Under the pieces are notes generated by a model. The model saw nothing but the letters and a program-made list of their open reading frames with translations. It was not told the origin of the DNA and made no database searches. Positions 22,958 through 30,750 of a DNA stretch of 33,331 nucleotides are shown here, piece by piece; the stretch's first letter is position 1, and every line of letters starts with the position of its first letter. This DNA comes from Planctomycetota bacterium. Its GTDB lineage: Bacteria; Planctomycetota; GCA-002687715; DRQF01. The stretch lies in assembly GCA_020639295.1 (NCBI GenBank), contig JACKGY010000021.1:1-33331 (forward strand). The letters are read 5' to 3'. Both the position numbers and the translations under genes were made by a program.

Positions 22958-24307
22958 ATGAGAAGACTCGGGTCTCTGGTCCTCGTTCTCGCGCTCGCGA
23001 CGGCCACGGTCGCCGCCCAGGGCGACGGTTTCGCCCGCGAGCGCAACGGGGCGAAGGGCGCGGCCAAGGACGCGCTCGAAGGCAAGGCCCCGCCGGCCCT
23101 GGCGGTGGCCGACTGGCTCAACTCGGAGGCGATCGACCTGGCCAGCCTGAAGGGCAAGGTCGTGGTCCTCGACTTCTGGGGGACCTGGTGAGGACCCTGC
23201 CGGGCAGCGGTGCCGAAGCTCCTCGAGCTTCGTGATCGCTACCAGGACCAGGGACTGGTCCTCATCGGCATCCACACCCAGAACGGCGCCGACGAGATGG
23301 CCGGCTTCGTCGCCGAGGCGAAGATCGACTATCCGGTCGCCGCGGATCGGGAAGGCAAGACGGTCGCCGCCTTCGCGGTGGACTCCTTCCCCGACTACTA
23401 CGTCATCGATCGTTCCGGCAAGCTGCGCTTCGCCGACCTCGCCAACGCCGAACTCGAGCGGGCGGTCAAGTTCCTGCTGGCCGAGAAGGCCGCGCCGGTC
23501 GCGACGCCCTGGAGCGAGGCGCTGACCGAGGCCGCCCGACGCCGCAAGCGCGTGCTGGTGACGACCCTCGGCGAGGAGGAGCTCGGCACCTTCCGGTCGG
23601 CGCTGGCTCGCGACCGCGAGCTCGCGGGCAAGCTCGGCGACGAGTACCGGCGCTACGACCTCCACCGTGGCGGCGAACCACGACCGGCCGGGCACCCCGG
23701 CGCTCTCGACGCCGCTCCCGCCGCCCTGGTCGTCTTCGACGACTCCGGACGGGAACTGGCCAGGCGGGCCTGGGCCGATCTGCACGGCGACCAGGGCCTC
23801 GATCTCGTGGCGCTGAGGGGCTTCCTGACCGAGAACGCGCTCCCTCATCCCGATGCCGGGGCGCACTTCGCGGCCGCGCTCGAGCGGGCACGTCGGGAGG
23901 ACAAGCGTCTGCTCGTCCACCTCGGTGCCCCCTGGTGAGGATGGTGCTTCAAGCTCGAGGAGTTCCTCGAGATGAAGGACACCGCCGCGGCGCTGGCCAA
24001 GGACTACGTCATCATCGAGATCGACGTCGATCGGATGCCCCAGGGCAAGGCGGTCGCGGACGGCCTGACCGGCGGCAAGCAGGTCGGCTATCCCTGGACG
24101 GTCATCCTCGATGCCGAGAACTCGATCCTGATCACCTCGGATGCTCCCGAGGGGAACATCGGCTGTCCGGTCGAGGAGACCGAGTGCGCCTGGTTCCTGA
24201 AGATGATCGATGCGACAAGGCGCCACATGGATGACGCCGATCGCGCGGCGATCGCCAGAGACCTCGCCGAGCGGGCCGCCGCCATCAAGGCCGCGCGCCA
24301 GCGCTGA
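22958..24307 (+). CDS. secreted three-module thioredoxin-like selenoprotein with two UGA-encoded Sec
   Basis: One continuous frame of 450 codons is interrupted only by TGA at 23189-23191 (residue 78) and 23936-23938 (residue 327), and ends with TGA at 24305-24307. Residues 1-21 are a signal peptide. Module 1 (about 43-178) is TlpA/AhpC-like: VVVLDFWGTW-U-GPC, then LVLIGIHTQNG and the cis-Pro of SFPDYYVID. Module 2 (about 183-290, KRVLVTTLGEEELGTF) has a thioredoxin-like pattern but no Cys. Module 3 (about 300-435) reads KRLLVHLGAPW-U-GWC, then VIIEIDVDR and VGYPWTVILDAE, with two extra Cys in CPVEETEC. Both UGA codons replace exactly the nucleophilic first Cys of CxxC, and homology-like sequence continues on both sides in the same frame. 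A periplasmic thiol/selenol oxidoreductase is the likely role. AGGAGAG precedes the ATG. Conventional annotation would split it into two or three fragments. Confidence 0.88.
23203..23232 (+). promoter_or_regulatory. SECIS-like hairpin candidates after the first UGA
   Basis: Two structures are possible. GGCA-GCGG-TGCC (23203-23214) has a 4-bp stem and a loop beginning with G, 15 bases past the UGA. CGAAGCTC-CTC-GAGCTTCG (23214-23232) has an 8-bp stem with its loop 30 bases past the UGA but no G at the loop start. They share one base at 23214. Neither is a full match to the bacterial SECIS pattern. Confidence 0.4.
23947..23977 (+). promoter_or_regulatory. SECIS-like stem-loop after the second UGA
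   Basis: The lower stem CTTCA/TGAAG (23947-23951 with 23973-23977), an internal loop (AG opposite A), the upper stem CTCGAGG/CCTCGAG (23954-23960 with 23965-23971) and the apical loop AGTT form one element. The loop starts 22 bases after the UGA and has G at its second position, as bacterial SelB-binding SECIS elements require. Confidence 0.6.
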
Positions 24308-24326
24308 ACCGCCGCTTCGCCAGCTC

Positions 24327-24367
24327 GAAGGACCCGCCGGCCCCGGTCCGGTGGGTCCTTCCGTTTT
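24327..24367 (+). terminator. rho-independent terminator of the selenoprotein gene
   Basis: A 14-bp stem (24327-24340 with 24348-24361, one G-U pair) and a 7-base loop are followed by CGTTTT. It starts 19 bases after the third UGA, the true stop. Confidence 0.88.
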
Positions 24368-24624
24368 CGCCTCGCCGTCTCGGCCCGTTCTCGCCTCACT
24401 CCCGGATCGTCGCGGCACCGTGAACCGAGGTCCCGGTTCCTCGCCGCGTGGTCGGCCGAGCGTCGCATTCGAAATCGGGAACTCTTCGCCTGACCGTGGC
24501 CGATGAGTATTCTCCCAACATGGCGCGCAGGCGCGCCGGCCCGGATCGCATGCCTGACCTGCGTAGAGGTGGCGCGTGTTGCGGGCGAGCCGTCCTGATG
24601 TGGACGGCGCCGTGGAGAGAAGCC
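24368..24624. other. intergenic region before the propeller lipoprotein gene
   Basis: No gene is seen. A plausible sigma-70-type promoter is TTCGCC (24485-24490), a 17-base spacer and TATTCT (24508-24513) on the plus strand, leaving a leader of about 105 bases. The leader contains short upstream ATGs in frame with the gene, but none has a better ribosome site than the GTG at 24625. Confidence 0.4.
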
Positions 24625-26676
24625 GTGACAATCAAGATCAACATCGACCGGACCTTCGTCCTCGGGCTGGTGTCGCTCGTCGTCTTGTTCTCGCTCGTTG
24701 CCTGCGGTGGCGGCGGCGGATCGGGTGGTGGCTCCGGCCTGCAGATCAGCGCCTCCATGGTGTTCCCGGCCGAGGGCATGAACTTCGAGGACGCGACCAT
24801 CACCGTCCACGGCGTCGGAGCCGACGGCGCCGATGCCGTGATGGTGAACGGCCAGCCCGCGACCTCGACCGACGGTTTCGCGACCTGGCGGGCCACGATC
24901 AATCTCGTCGCCGGCGACAACCCGGTCGTCGTCGAGGTGATGAAGGATGCCGCGATCGTGGCCACGTCCTCGCGCTCGATCACCCATTACCCCGAGATCG
25001 GCGACTTCGGCACGGCGAGCGACCTGGTCGGCTCGAAGCTCTTGATCGCCGATGCGCTTAGACCTCAGGTCATGCTCTTCGATCTCCAGTCCGGCACGCG
25101 GCAGCCCTTCGCCATGCCGGCGGTCTACGACCCGGGCAAGCTCCGGCGCGTCGTGCTCGACCTCGGCCGCAACCACGGCATGGTGCTGGCGGAGGATCTC
25201 TACCAGATCGATCTCGGGAGCGGCATCGTGACCGTGATCCCCGTCCTCGGCCCCTATGCCCATGGCGGCGTCGACATGTGTCACGACCCGGTGGCCGATC
25301 GCTACCTCGTGCTGGTGCCGCCGGGCTCGCAGCTGAACGATCAGACCAACGTCGTCGCCTACGACCCGCAGACCATGAACTTCAGCACCTACTCCGGCGA
25401 TCCGGTGCACGCGCTGCAGGAGGATACGCTGCTCGTGGCCATCGATCGTGATCCGCTCTCCGGGCGGGTCTTCGCCTTCGCCGACGGCAAGACGATGTTC
25501 GAGATCCATGGCGATGGCAGCCGGACGATCGTGGGCCCGGCCGGAACGAATCAGAATCTTCCGGGTTACGCCCGGTCGATCATCCAGGTGCTGCCCGGGG
25601 CCACGAGGGTTCTGCTCGATGGGGATGGCTACCTGGACCTCGTCGCCAACGACTATGTCGCGAGCACCCTCGGTGGCGCGTCGTTGCTGCGGGGCCTCGA
25701 CGCGAACGGCCGCTTCCTGGTGAAGTCCTACCGGTACGGGTCGGTCGCCAGCCATGACCTCGATACCGGTAGCGAGACCTCGCTGCTTCAGCTCGTGCCC
25801 CTGGGCGGCGTCGACAGCGTCTGGGAAACTGGCGTCTTCGGTCCGCTTGCCTTCGACGAGCGCCGAGGTCGCCTGTTCTCCTTGGGTTCGAGCGGCGTCG
25901 TGATCGATCCCGCCAGCGGTGTCGCCAGCACCCTCCATCCGAGTGTCCAGCTCGGTCCGCAACACTTCGGGGCGCTCGCCTACGATGCCGCCCGGGATTC
26001 GTTCGTCCTGCCCTGGAACTCCACCACCGGTTTCGGCTACGGCTTCGATCTCCTCGCCGCGGACGGAAGCGTGACGACCACCTTGCCTGCGGCCGGTTCC
26101 AGTCGCTTTCTGGCCGGACTTGCCGCCAACGCCCTGGGCCCAGGCTACATCGGCCTCGACACGGACGGTGCCGAGGTGCGGGTCGTGACGCTCGACCAGT
26201 CCGGTGCCGAGACTTCGACCCGGACGACGCCGCTGGCGCCGGCACAGCTACCCCTGCTTGCGATCCATGATCCCGTCCGCGACCTGATCTACACCACCAC
26301 GACCACCTACGCATTGCAGGTCAACTTCGACATCATGGCCGTGGACCCGACGACCGGGAGCCTGTCGACCTTGTCGATGGACGGCGCCGACGGGATCTAC
26401 ACGACGGGCATGGGCCTGGCCATGGGCCGGTTGCCAAGTACTGGTGAGATCGTCTTCTCGGATCGAACCCGGGTCATCGCCGTCGACCCGGATACCGGAG
26501 GGCGCCGCGTCGTCGCCGACTTCGGCGCGCGCTACGGGGTCATGGATAGTTCCACGCTCTGCGTCGATCCCCGGACGGGCGTCATCTACCTGCATGTCTT
26601 GAACCTCACACCCCTTCGCGGCGGCCTCCTGGTGGTCGATGGCCTGACCGGCGCGATGAGCTTCCTTCTGCGCTGA
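24625..26676 (+). CDS. lipoprotein with Ig-like and beta-propeller-like domains
   Basis: The 683-residue precursor starts at GTG with GGAGAG ahead of it. A membrane-spanning signal ends in FSLVAC, with the acylated Cys at residue 27 and a Gly/Ser linker (GGGGGSGGGSG) after it. Residues about 40-115 look like an Ig-like fold (MVFPAEGMNFEDATITVHGV, WRATINLVAGDNPVVVEV). The remainder contains repeated blade-like units (LLIADALRPQVMLFDLQSGT, VVAYDPQTMNFSTYSG, GRLFSLGSSGVVIDPASGVA, IMAVDPTTGSLSTLSMDG, VIAVDPDTGGRRVVADFG), typical of a seven- or eight-bladed beta-propeller. It would be anchored at the cell surface or in the periplasm and could bind proteins or glycans. No catalytic motif was seen and the ligand is unknown. 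Codon use is slightly more relaxed than in its neighbours. Confidence 0.82.
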   Translation: MTIKINIDRTFVLGLVSLVVLFSLVACGGGGGSGGGSGLQISASMVFPAEGMNFEDATITVHGVGADGADAVMVNGQPATSTDGFATWRATINLVAGDNPVVVEVMKDAAIVATSSRSITHYPEIGDFGTASDLVGSKLLIADALRPQVMLFDLQSGTRQPFAMPAVYDPGKLRRVVLDLGRNHGMVLAEDLYQIDLGSGIVTVIPVLGPYAHGGVDMCHDPVADRYLVLVPPGSQLNDQTNVVAYDPQTMNFSTYSGDPVHALQEDTLLVAIDRDPLSGRVFAFADGKTMFEIHGDGSRTIVGPAGTNQNLPGYARSIIQVLPGATRVLLDGDGYLDLVANDYVASTLGGASLLRGLDANGRFLVKSYRYGSVASHDLDTGSETSLLQLVPLGGVDSVWETGVFGPLAFDERRGRLFSLGSSGVVIDPASGVASTLHPSVQLGPQHFGALAYDAARDSFVLPWNSTTGFGYGFDLLAADGSVTTTLPAAGSSRFLAGLAANALGPGYIGLDTDGAEVRVVTLDQSGAETSTRTTPLAPAQLPLLAIHDPVRDLIYTTTTTYALQVNFDIMAVDPTTGSLSTLSMDGADGIYTTGMGLAMGRLPSTGEIVFSDRTRVIAVDPDTGGRRVVADFGARYGVMDSSTLCVDPRTGVIYLHVLNLTPLRGGLLVVDGLTGAMSFLLR

Positions 26677-26703
26677 CGGTGTCGGGCATCGAGTCGGGGT
26701 GGG

Positions 26704-26740
26704 GCGAGGCCCCGTGGGTGGCAGGCCCGCGGGGCCTCGC
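26704..26740 (+). terminator. hairpin after the propeller lipoprotein gene
   Basis: A perfect 11-bp stem GCGAGGCCCCG/CGGGGCCTCGC with a 15-base loop lies 28 bases past the stop. There is no U tract, so it may be a weak or factor-assisted terminator. Confidence 0.55.
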
Positions 26741-26964
26741 TCATGTTGGCGTGGCATGCCCAGAGAGGCGGCGGCGGCGTCCTCATCACGGACCGGAGGT
26801 CGGCGGGACCGCGGTCGCGGCATGTCGCGAGACCCGGCCCGCCGCGCGCCGCCGCCGACCGGTCCCGTCCCCTGGCTTCATCTCGAGATCGTCGGCCCGA
26901 GGGTTCTCGTTTTGCAACGGATCCCGCGGGCCGCGGCCCAGCCGGCTCGGGCCGCGGGGAAGCC
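26741..26964. other. intergenic region upstream of tetR
   Basis: Very G+C-rich sequence between the hairpin and the tetR promoter. All frames give Arg/Pro/Ala-rich translations without a domain or ribosome site, so I call no gene. Nothing else is recognised. Confidence 0.4.
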
Positions 26965-26992
26965 TTGAACACACACGAGACCGGGATAGGAT
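26965..26992 (+). promoter_or_regulatory. promoter of the tetR-hcr operon
   Basis: TTGAAC, a 16-base spacer and TAGGAT end seven bases before the tetR ATG. The transcript would start at or next to the A of ATG, so the message may be leaderless, although AGGA within the -10 could serve as a ribosome site if transcription began further upstream. Confidence 0.5.
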
Positions 26993-27009
26993 TTGAACCA
27001 TGGTTCAAA
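26992..27009. promoter_or_regulatory. TetR operator candidate: 18-bp perfect palindrome over the start codon
   Basis: TTTGAACCATGGTTCAAA is perfectly symmetric, with the tetR ATG at its centre and its left edge touching the -10 box. Size and symmetry suit a TetR dimer site. Occupancy would block both initiation and the predicted start point, giving tight autoregulation of the whole operon. Confidence 0.7.
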
Positions 27010-27671
27010 CCAAGGCCGAAGCCGAGACCCTGCGAGTCCTGGAGAAGAAGCGCTCCATTCTGGACGCCGCTTCCAAGACCTTCCGGGAGAAGGGTTTCCA
27101 TAAGACTGGGATGCGTGACGTGGCGGCCCGCGTGGGCATGACCGTCGGCAACCTCTACTACTACTTCCGCAACAAGGAGGACCTCTTGGCCTTCTGCCAG
27201 GAGGAAACCCTGGGGCGCCTCGACACCCTCGTCAGGCGTCTCGACGCCGAGTCGCTGCCCGCGGCCGACCGACTGGGGCGGCTCATCGTCGGGCATGTGC
27301 GCTGCCTCAACGAGGGCATACCGGGGACTCTCGCCCACCTCGAGATTCCCGGGGACGGCGGCGCCGACCTGCGCGCCCGCCGCGACCGCTACGAGGCCTC
27401 CCTGCGCCGCATCCTTCGCGAGGGCGTGGCCGAGGGGAGCTTCGTTCCCTGCGACGAGAAGGTGGCCGCCATGGCGATCCTCGGTTCGGTCAACTGGACC
27501 GTCCGCTGGTTCCGCCCCGATGGCCCCGCCAGCGCCGACGAGATCGGTCGGGCCTTCGCCGGCCAGCTGGTCCGCGGACTCCTGAAGCCGGAACTGGCGG
27601 CCGGCATCAGACCCGAAAGCTGGTCGGCCCCGATCGGGCCCGGCCCCGAATCCACCGAGGTGACATCATGA
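27000..27671 (+). CDS. TetR/AcrR family transcriptional regulator
   Basis: The 223-residue protein has a TetR DNA-binding domain (about 17-64: ILDAASKTFREKGFHKTGMR, DVAARVGMTVGNLYYYFRNK, EDLLAFC). A helical ligand domain follows, with the ending seen in regulators of acyl-CoA or aromatic pathways (AMAILGSVNWTVRWFRPDGP, AFAGQLVRGLL). Its stop overlaps the start of the next gene (ATGA), so it is the first cistron of the hcr-like operon and probably represses it. The inducer could be an acyl-CoA substrate of the enzyme; this is inference from neighbourhood. The start codon lies within the palindromic operator candidate. Confidence 0.93.
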   Translation: MVQTKAEAETLRVLEKKRSILDAASKTFREKGFHKTGMRDVAARVGMTVGNLYYYFRNKEDLLAFCQEETLGRLDTLVRRLDAESLPAADRLGRLIVGHVRCLNEGIPGTLAHLEIPGDGGADLRARRDRYEASLRRILREGVAEGSFVPCDEKVAAMAILGSVNWTVRWFRPDGPASADEIGRAFAGQLVRGLLKPELAAGIRPESWSAPIGPGPESTEVTS

Positions 27672-28216
27672 CCGACGGCATGACCGCGGCGGTCCTCACC
27701 GTGAACGGCGAGGACCGCATGGTCGTCTTTCCGACCCATCACACCCTGCTCGAGGTGCTGCGCGAGGAATGCGCGCTGCCCGGCACCAAGCATGGCTGCG
27801 AACTGGGGGAGTGCGGCGCCTGCACCGTCCTGATCGAGGGCAAGCCGGCCCTCTCCTGCCTGGTCCTCGCCGCCGAGTGCGTCGGCCGGAGGATCGAGAC
27901 CGTCGAAGGTCTCTGGGGCAAGGACGGGCCGCATCCGCTGCAGACCACCTTCGCCGAGCTGGGCGCCGCCCAGTGCGGCTATTGCACCCCCGGCATCCTG
28001 ATGACCTCGAAGGCCCTGCTGGCGAAGAACGAGCGGCCGAGCGACCCGGAGATCCGCGAGGCCCTCTCCGGCAACCTCTGCCGCTGCACGGGCTACAGCA
28101 AGATCATCGAGGCGGTGGAATGGGCCGGTGCCATCATGCGCGGCGAGGACGACGGCATGCCGACCGAGACCCAGGTCTTCGGCGCGCGGACGAAGGCGGA
28201 GGTGATCGATGACTGA
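27668..28216 (+). CDS. hcrC: [2Fe-2S] subunit of a xanthine dehydrogenase-family enzyme (HcrC-like)
   Basis: The 182-residue small subunit carries two [2Fe-2S] clusters. The plant-ferredoxin type uses Cys44, 49, 52 and 64 (HGCELGECGACTVLIEGKPA then LSC). The second cluster, close to the molybdopterin, uses Cys103, 106, 138 and 140 (CGYCTPG and CRCTGY). It passes electrons between the molybdenum site and the flavin subunit. The length and Cys spacing match the family (HcrC, CoxS, XdhC-type small subunits), with about 20 extra residues at the C-terminus. The start overlaps the tetR stop by 4 bases and the stop overlaps the large-subunit start by 8, so translation is coupled. Confidence 0.93.
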   Translation: MTDGMTAAVLTVNGEDRMVVFPTHHTLLEVLREECALPGTKHGCELGECGACTVLIEGKPALSCLVLAAECVGRRIETVEGLWGKDGPHPLQTTFAELGAAQCGYCTPGILMTSKALLAKNERPSDPEIREALSGNLCRCTGYSKIIEAVEWAGAIMRGEDDGMPTETQVFGARTKAEVIDD

Positions 28217-30722
28217 GCGCCGTCCCACGGAACTCGAGGGCCAGAGCCCGGGTGGCAAGCGCAAGGGCCTGAAGCTCATCGGCACGCCGCACCGGCGCGT
28301 CGACGGCATGGCCAAGGTGACCGGCCAGACCGTCTTCGCCGACGACTTCGTCGCGCCGCGGATGGTGCACATGAAGCTCGTGCGCTCGACCGTGCCGCAC
28401 GCGCGCATCCTGCGCATCGACACCTCCCTCGCCGAACGCATGCCCGGCGTGCTCGGTGTCCTCACCGGCGAGTCGATGCCCAATACCTTCGGCATCCTGC
28501 CGGTGTCGCAGGACGAGCACGTCCTCTGTCGCGACCTGGTGCGATTCGTCGGTGATCCGGTGGTCGCCATCGCCGCGACCACGGAGGAAGTCGCCGCCGA
28601 GGCGGCGCTCGCCGTCGTCGTCGACTACGAGCCGCTGCCGACGATCTCCTCGGTCGCGGAGGCGATCGCGACCCCGGAACCGCAGATGCACGACTATGCG
28701 GACCAGGGCAACATCCACAAGGTCGTGTCGATGCGCTTCGGCGACGTCGACGCCGGCTTCGCCGAGGCCGACCTGATCCTCGAGGACGACTGCTTCTTCG
28801 AGGGCAACACCCACCTGGCGATGGAGCAGCACGCGACCGTCGCGATCCCCGAGCCGGACGGCAAGATCACCGTCTACAGCTCCACCCAGACGCCGCACTA
28901 CCTGCACAAGGCGATGACCAAGGTGCTGGAGAAGCCGGCCTCGCACATCCGCATCATCGCCGCGCCCAACGGCGGTGGCTTCGGCGGCAAGAGCGACCCC
29001 TTCAACCACGAGATCTGCGCCGCCAAGATGGCGCTGCAACTCGGTCGACCGGTGAAGGTCTGCCTCACCCGCGAGGAGGTCTTCTACTGCCATCGCGGCC
29101 GTCATCCGGTGCAGATGCACCTCAGGACCGGCTTCACCCGGGACGGTCGCATGACCGCCCAGCACCTCAAGACCGCACTCGATGGCGGTGCCTACGGCAG
29201 CTACGGCGTCGCCAGCACCTACTACACCGGCGCCCTCCAGACGGTCACCTACAAGCTGCCGCGCTATCAGTTCGACTCGATCCGCGCCTTCACCAACAAG
29301 CCGCCCTGCGGCCCGAAGCGTGGCCACGGCACGCCCCAGCCGCGCTTCGGTTTCGAGGTCCACCTCGACAAGGCGGCCGAGAAGCTCGGCATCTGCCCCG
29401 GCGAACTGCGCCTGAAGAACGTCGTCGAGCCGAACACCGTCACCGCCAACTACCTCAAGGTCGGCTCGATCGGCCTCCGGAAGTGCATCGAGGCGGTGAT
29501 GGAGGGTTCGAACTTCAAGGAGCGCCACCGCAAGCTGCCCTTCGGTCGCGGTCTCGGTCTCGCCTGTTCCAGCTACCTCACCGGCGCGGGCCTGCCGATC
29601 TACTGGAACCACATGCCCCACTCGGGCGTCCAGCTCAAGTTCGACCGCTCCGGCGGCATAGCCGCCTTCTGCGGCGAGACCGAGATCGGCCAGGGCTCGG
29701 ACACCGTGCTCGCGGCCTGCATCGCCGAGGTCCTGGGCGTCGACCTGATGGACATCCGGCTCTGCGTCGCGGATACCGACCTCACGCCGGTCGACCTCGG
29801 CAGCTACTCCTCGCGCGTCACGATCATGATGGGCAACGCGGCCATCCAGGCCGCCGAGCGCGCGCGCGAACTCATCGCCAAGGCCGTCGCCGAGAAGCTC
29901 GAGCTGCCGGTGTCGCGCCTGGTCTTCGCCGATCGTCGGGTATTCGATGCCGAGGACCCCGAAAAGGGGCTCGACTGGCCCGACGCGGTGATCGCCGCCG
30001 AGAGCAAGTTCGGCACCCTCGGCACCACCGGAAGCTACTCGCCGCCGCGTTCGCCCGGCAAGTTCCGTGGGGCCGGCGTCGGCCCCTCGCCCTGCTACTC
30101 CTACAGTGCCTGCGTGCTCGAGGTCGAGGTCGATCCCGAGACCGGCCTCTACACCGTCGACCACGTCTGGATGGCGCACGACGTCGGCCAGTCGATCAAC
30201 GCCGCCAGCGTGATGGGTCAGATCGAGGGTTCGATCTACATGGGGCTGGGCGAGGCGACGATGGAGGAGTCGGCCTTCCGGCGCCTGCCGGCGCGGCTCT
30301 CGAACGCGCTGGTCCACAAATTCCCGTCGCTGCTCGAGTACAAGAGCCCGACCTTCCTCGACATGCCCAAGATGACCACCTACGTCATCGAGGATCCCGA
30401 TCCCAACGGCCCCTTCGGTGCCAAGGAGGTCGGGCAGGGCCCGCTCCTGCCGATGATGCCGGCGCTCGCCAACGCGATCTACGACGCCGTCGGCGTCCGG
30501 GTCGACCAGGTCCCGATCGGGCCGCACATGATCTTGAAGGGCCTCGACGACAAGGCGAAGGGCAAGCCCGGTCGCTATGGCCCCGGTCCCTTCCCCGCCT
30601 TCGATTTCGGCGAGCCGCTCGACGTCCCCACGCTCGACGAGGGTGGCGACGGCAAGGCCACCAACAACGCCGCGCGGGGCCTCCGCGAGGACCGCGGCAC
30701 CATGAAGATCATCAAGAGCTGA
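28209..30722 (+). CDS. hcrA: molybdopterin large subunit, 4-hydroxybenzoyl-CoA reductase-like (HcrA-like)
   Basis: The 837-residue subunit has the a/b hammerhead domain (about 20-140, HRRVDGMAKVTGQTVFADDF) and then the molybdopterin cytosine dinucleotide domains, with NGGGFGGK at 254-261, PPCGPKRGHGTPQPRFGFE and GETEIGQGSDTVLAACIAEV. The last two segments are close to what I recall for HcrA of Thauera, which removes the phenolic hydroxyl of 4-hydroxybenzoyl-CoA. The final active-site segment reads FGAKEVGQGPLLPMMPALAN. The family has Glu (GAKEVGE or GAKEASE type) where Gln743 stands here. That Glu acts as the general base in the hydroxylases and is conserved in HcrA. It is about 70 residues longer than HcrA. 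The enzyme class is clear; the substrate is not. Confidence 0.88.
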   Translation: MTERRPTELEGQSPGGKRKGLKLIGTPHRRVDGMAKVTGQTVFADDFVAPRMVHMKLVRSTVPHARILRIDTSLAERMPGVLGVLTGESMPNTFGILPVSQDEHVLCRDLVRFVGDPVVAIAATTEEVAAEAALAVVVDYEPLPTISSVAEAIATPEPQMHDYADQGNIHKVVSMRFGDVDAGFAEADLILEDDCFFEGNTHLAMEQHATVAIPEPDGKITVYSSTQTPHYLHKAMTKVLEKPASHIRIIAAPNGGGFGGKSDPFNHEICAAKMALQLGRPVKVCLTREEVFYCHRGRHPVQMHLRTGFTRDGRMTAQHLKTALDGGAYGSYGVASTYYTGALQTVTYKLPRYQFDSIRAFTNKPPCGPKRGHGTPQPRFGFEVHLDKAAEKLGICPGELRLKNVVEPNTVTANYLKVGSIGLRKCIEAVMEGSNFKERHRKLPFGRGLGLACSSYLTGAGLPIYWNHMPHSGVQLKFDRSGGIAAFCGETEIGQGSDTVLAACIAEVLGVDLMDIRLCVADTDLTPVDLGSYSSRVTIMMGNAAIQAAERARELIAKAVAEKLELPVSRLVFADRRVFDAEDPEKGLDWPDAVIAAESKFGTLGTTGSYSPPRSPGKFRGAGVGPSPCYSYSACVLEVEVDPETGLYTVDHVWMAHDVGQSINAASVMGQIEGSIYMGLGEATMEESAFRRLPARLSNALVHKFPSLLEYKSPTFLDMPKMTTYVIEDPDPNGPFGAKEVGQGPLLPMMPALANAIYDAVGVRVDQVPIGPHMILKGLDDKAKGKPGRYGPGPFPAFDFGEPLDVPTLDEGGDGKATNNAARGLREDRGTMKIIKS

Positions 30723-30750
30723 ACGAAGCGCGAACCAGGAGACCGAAGCC

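Noticed and set aside
22958..24307. Reading the locus as a pseudogene or as separate thioredoxin genes split by stops
   Set aside because: Both stops are TGA, both replace the first Cys of CxxC, the frame is otherwise intact for 450 codons, and the downstream pieces have no ribosome site or signal peptide of their own.
22958..24307. Alternative genetic code (UGA read as Gly or Trp)
   Set aside because: TGA is the terminal codon of almost all other genes in the window, including this one, and neither Gly nor Trp would make sense at the CxxC position.
24308..24367. A third SECIS after the final UGA of the selenoprotein gene
   Set aside because: The hairpin there is a long GC stem followed by CGTTTT, a transcription terminator, and no thioredoxin-like sequence continues past this codon.
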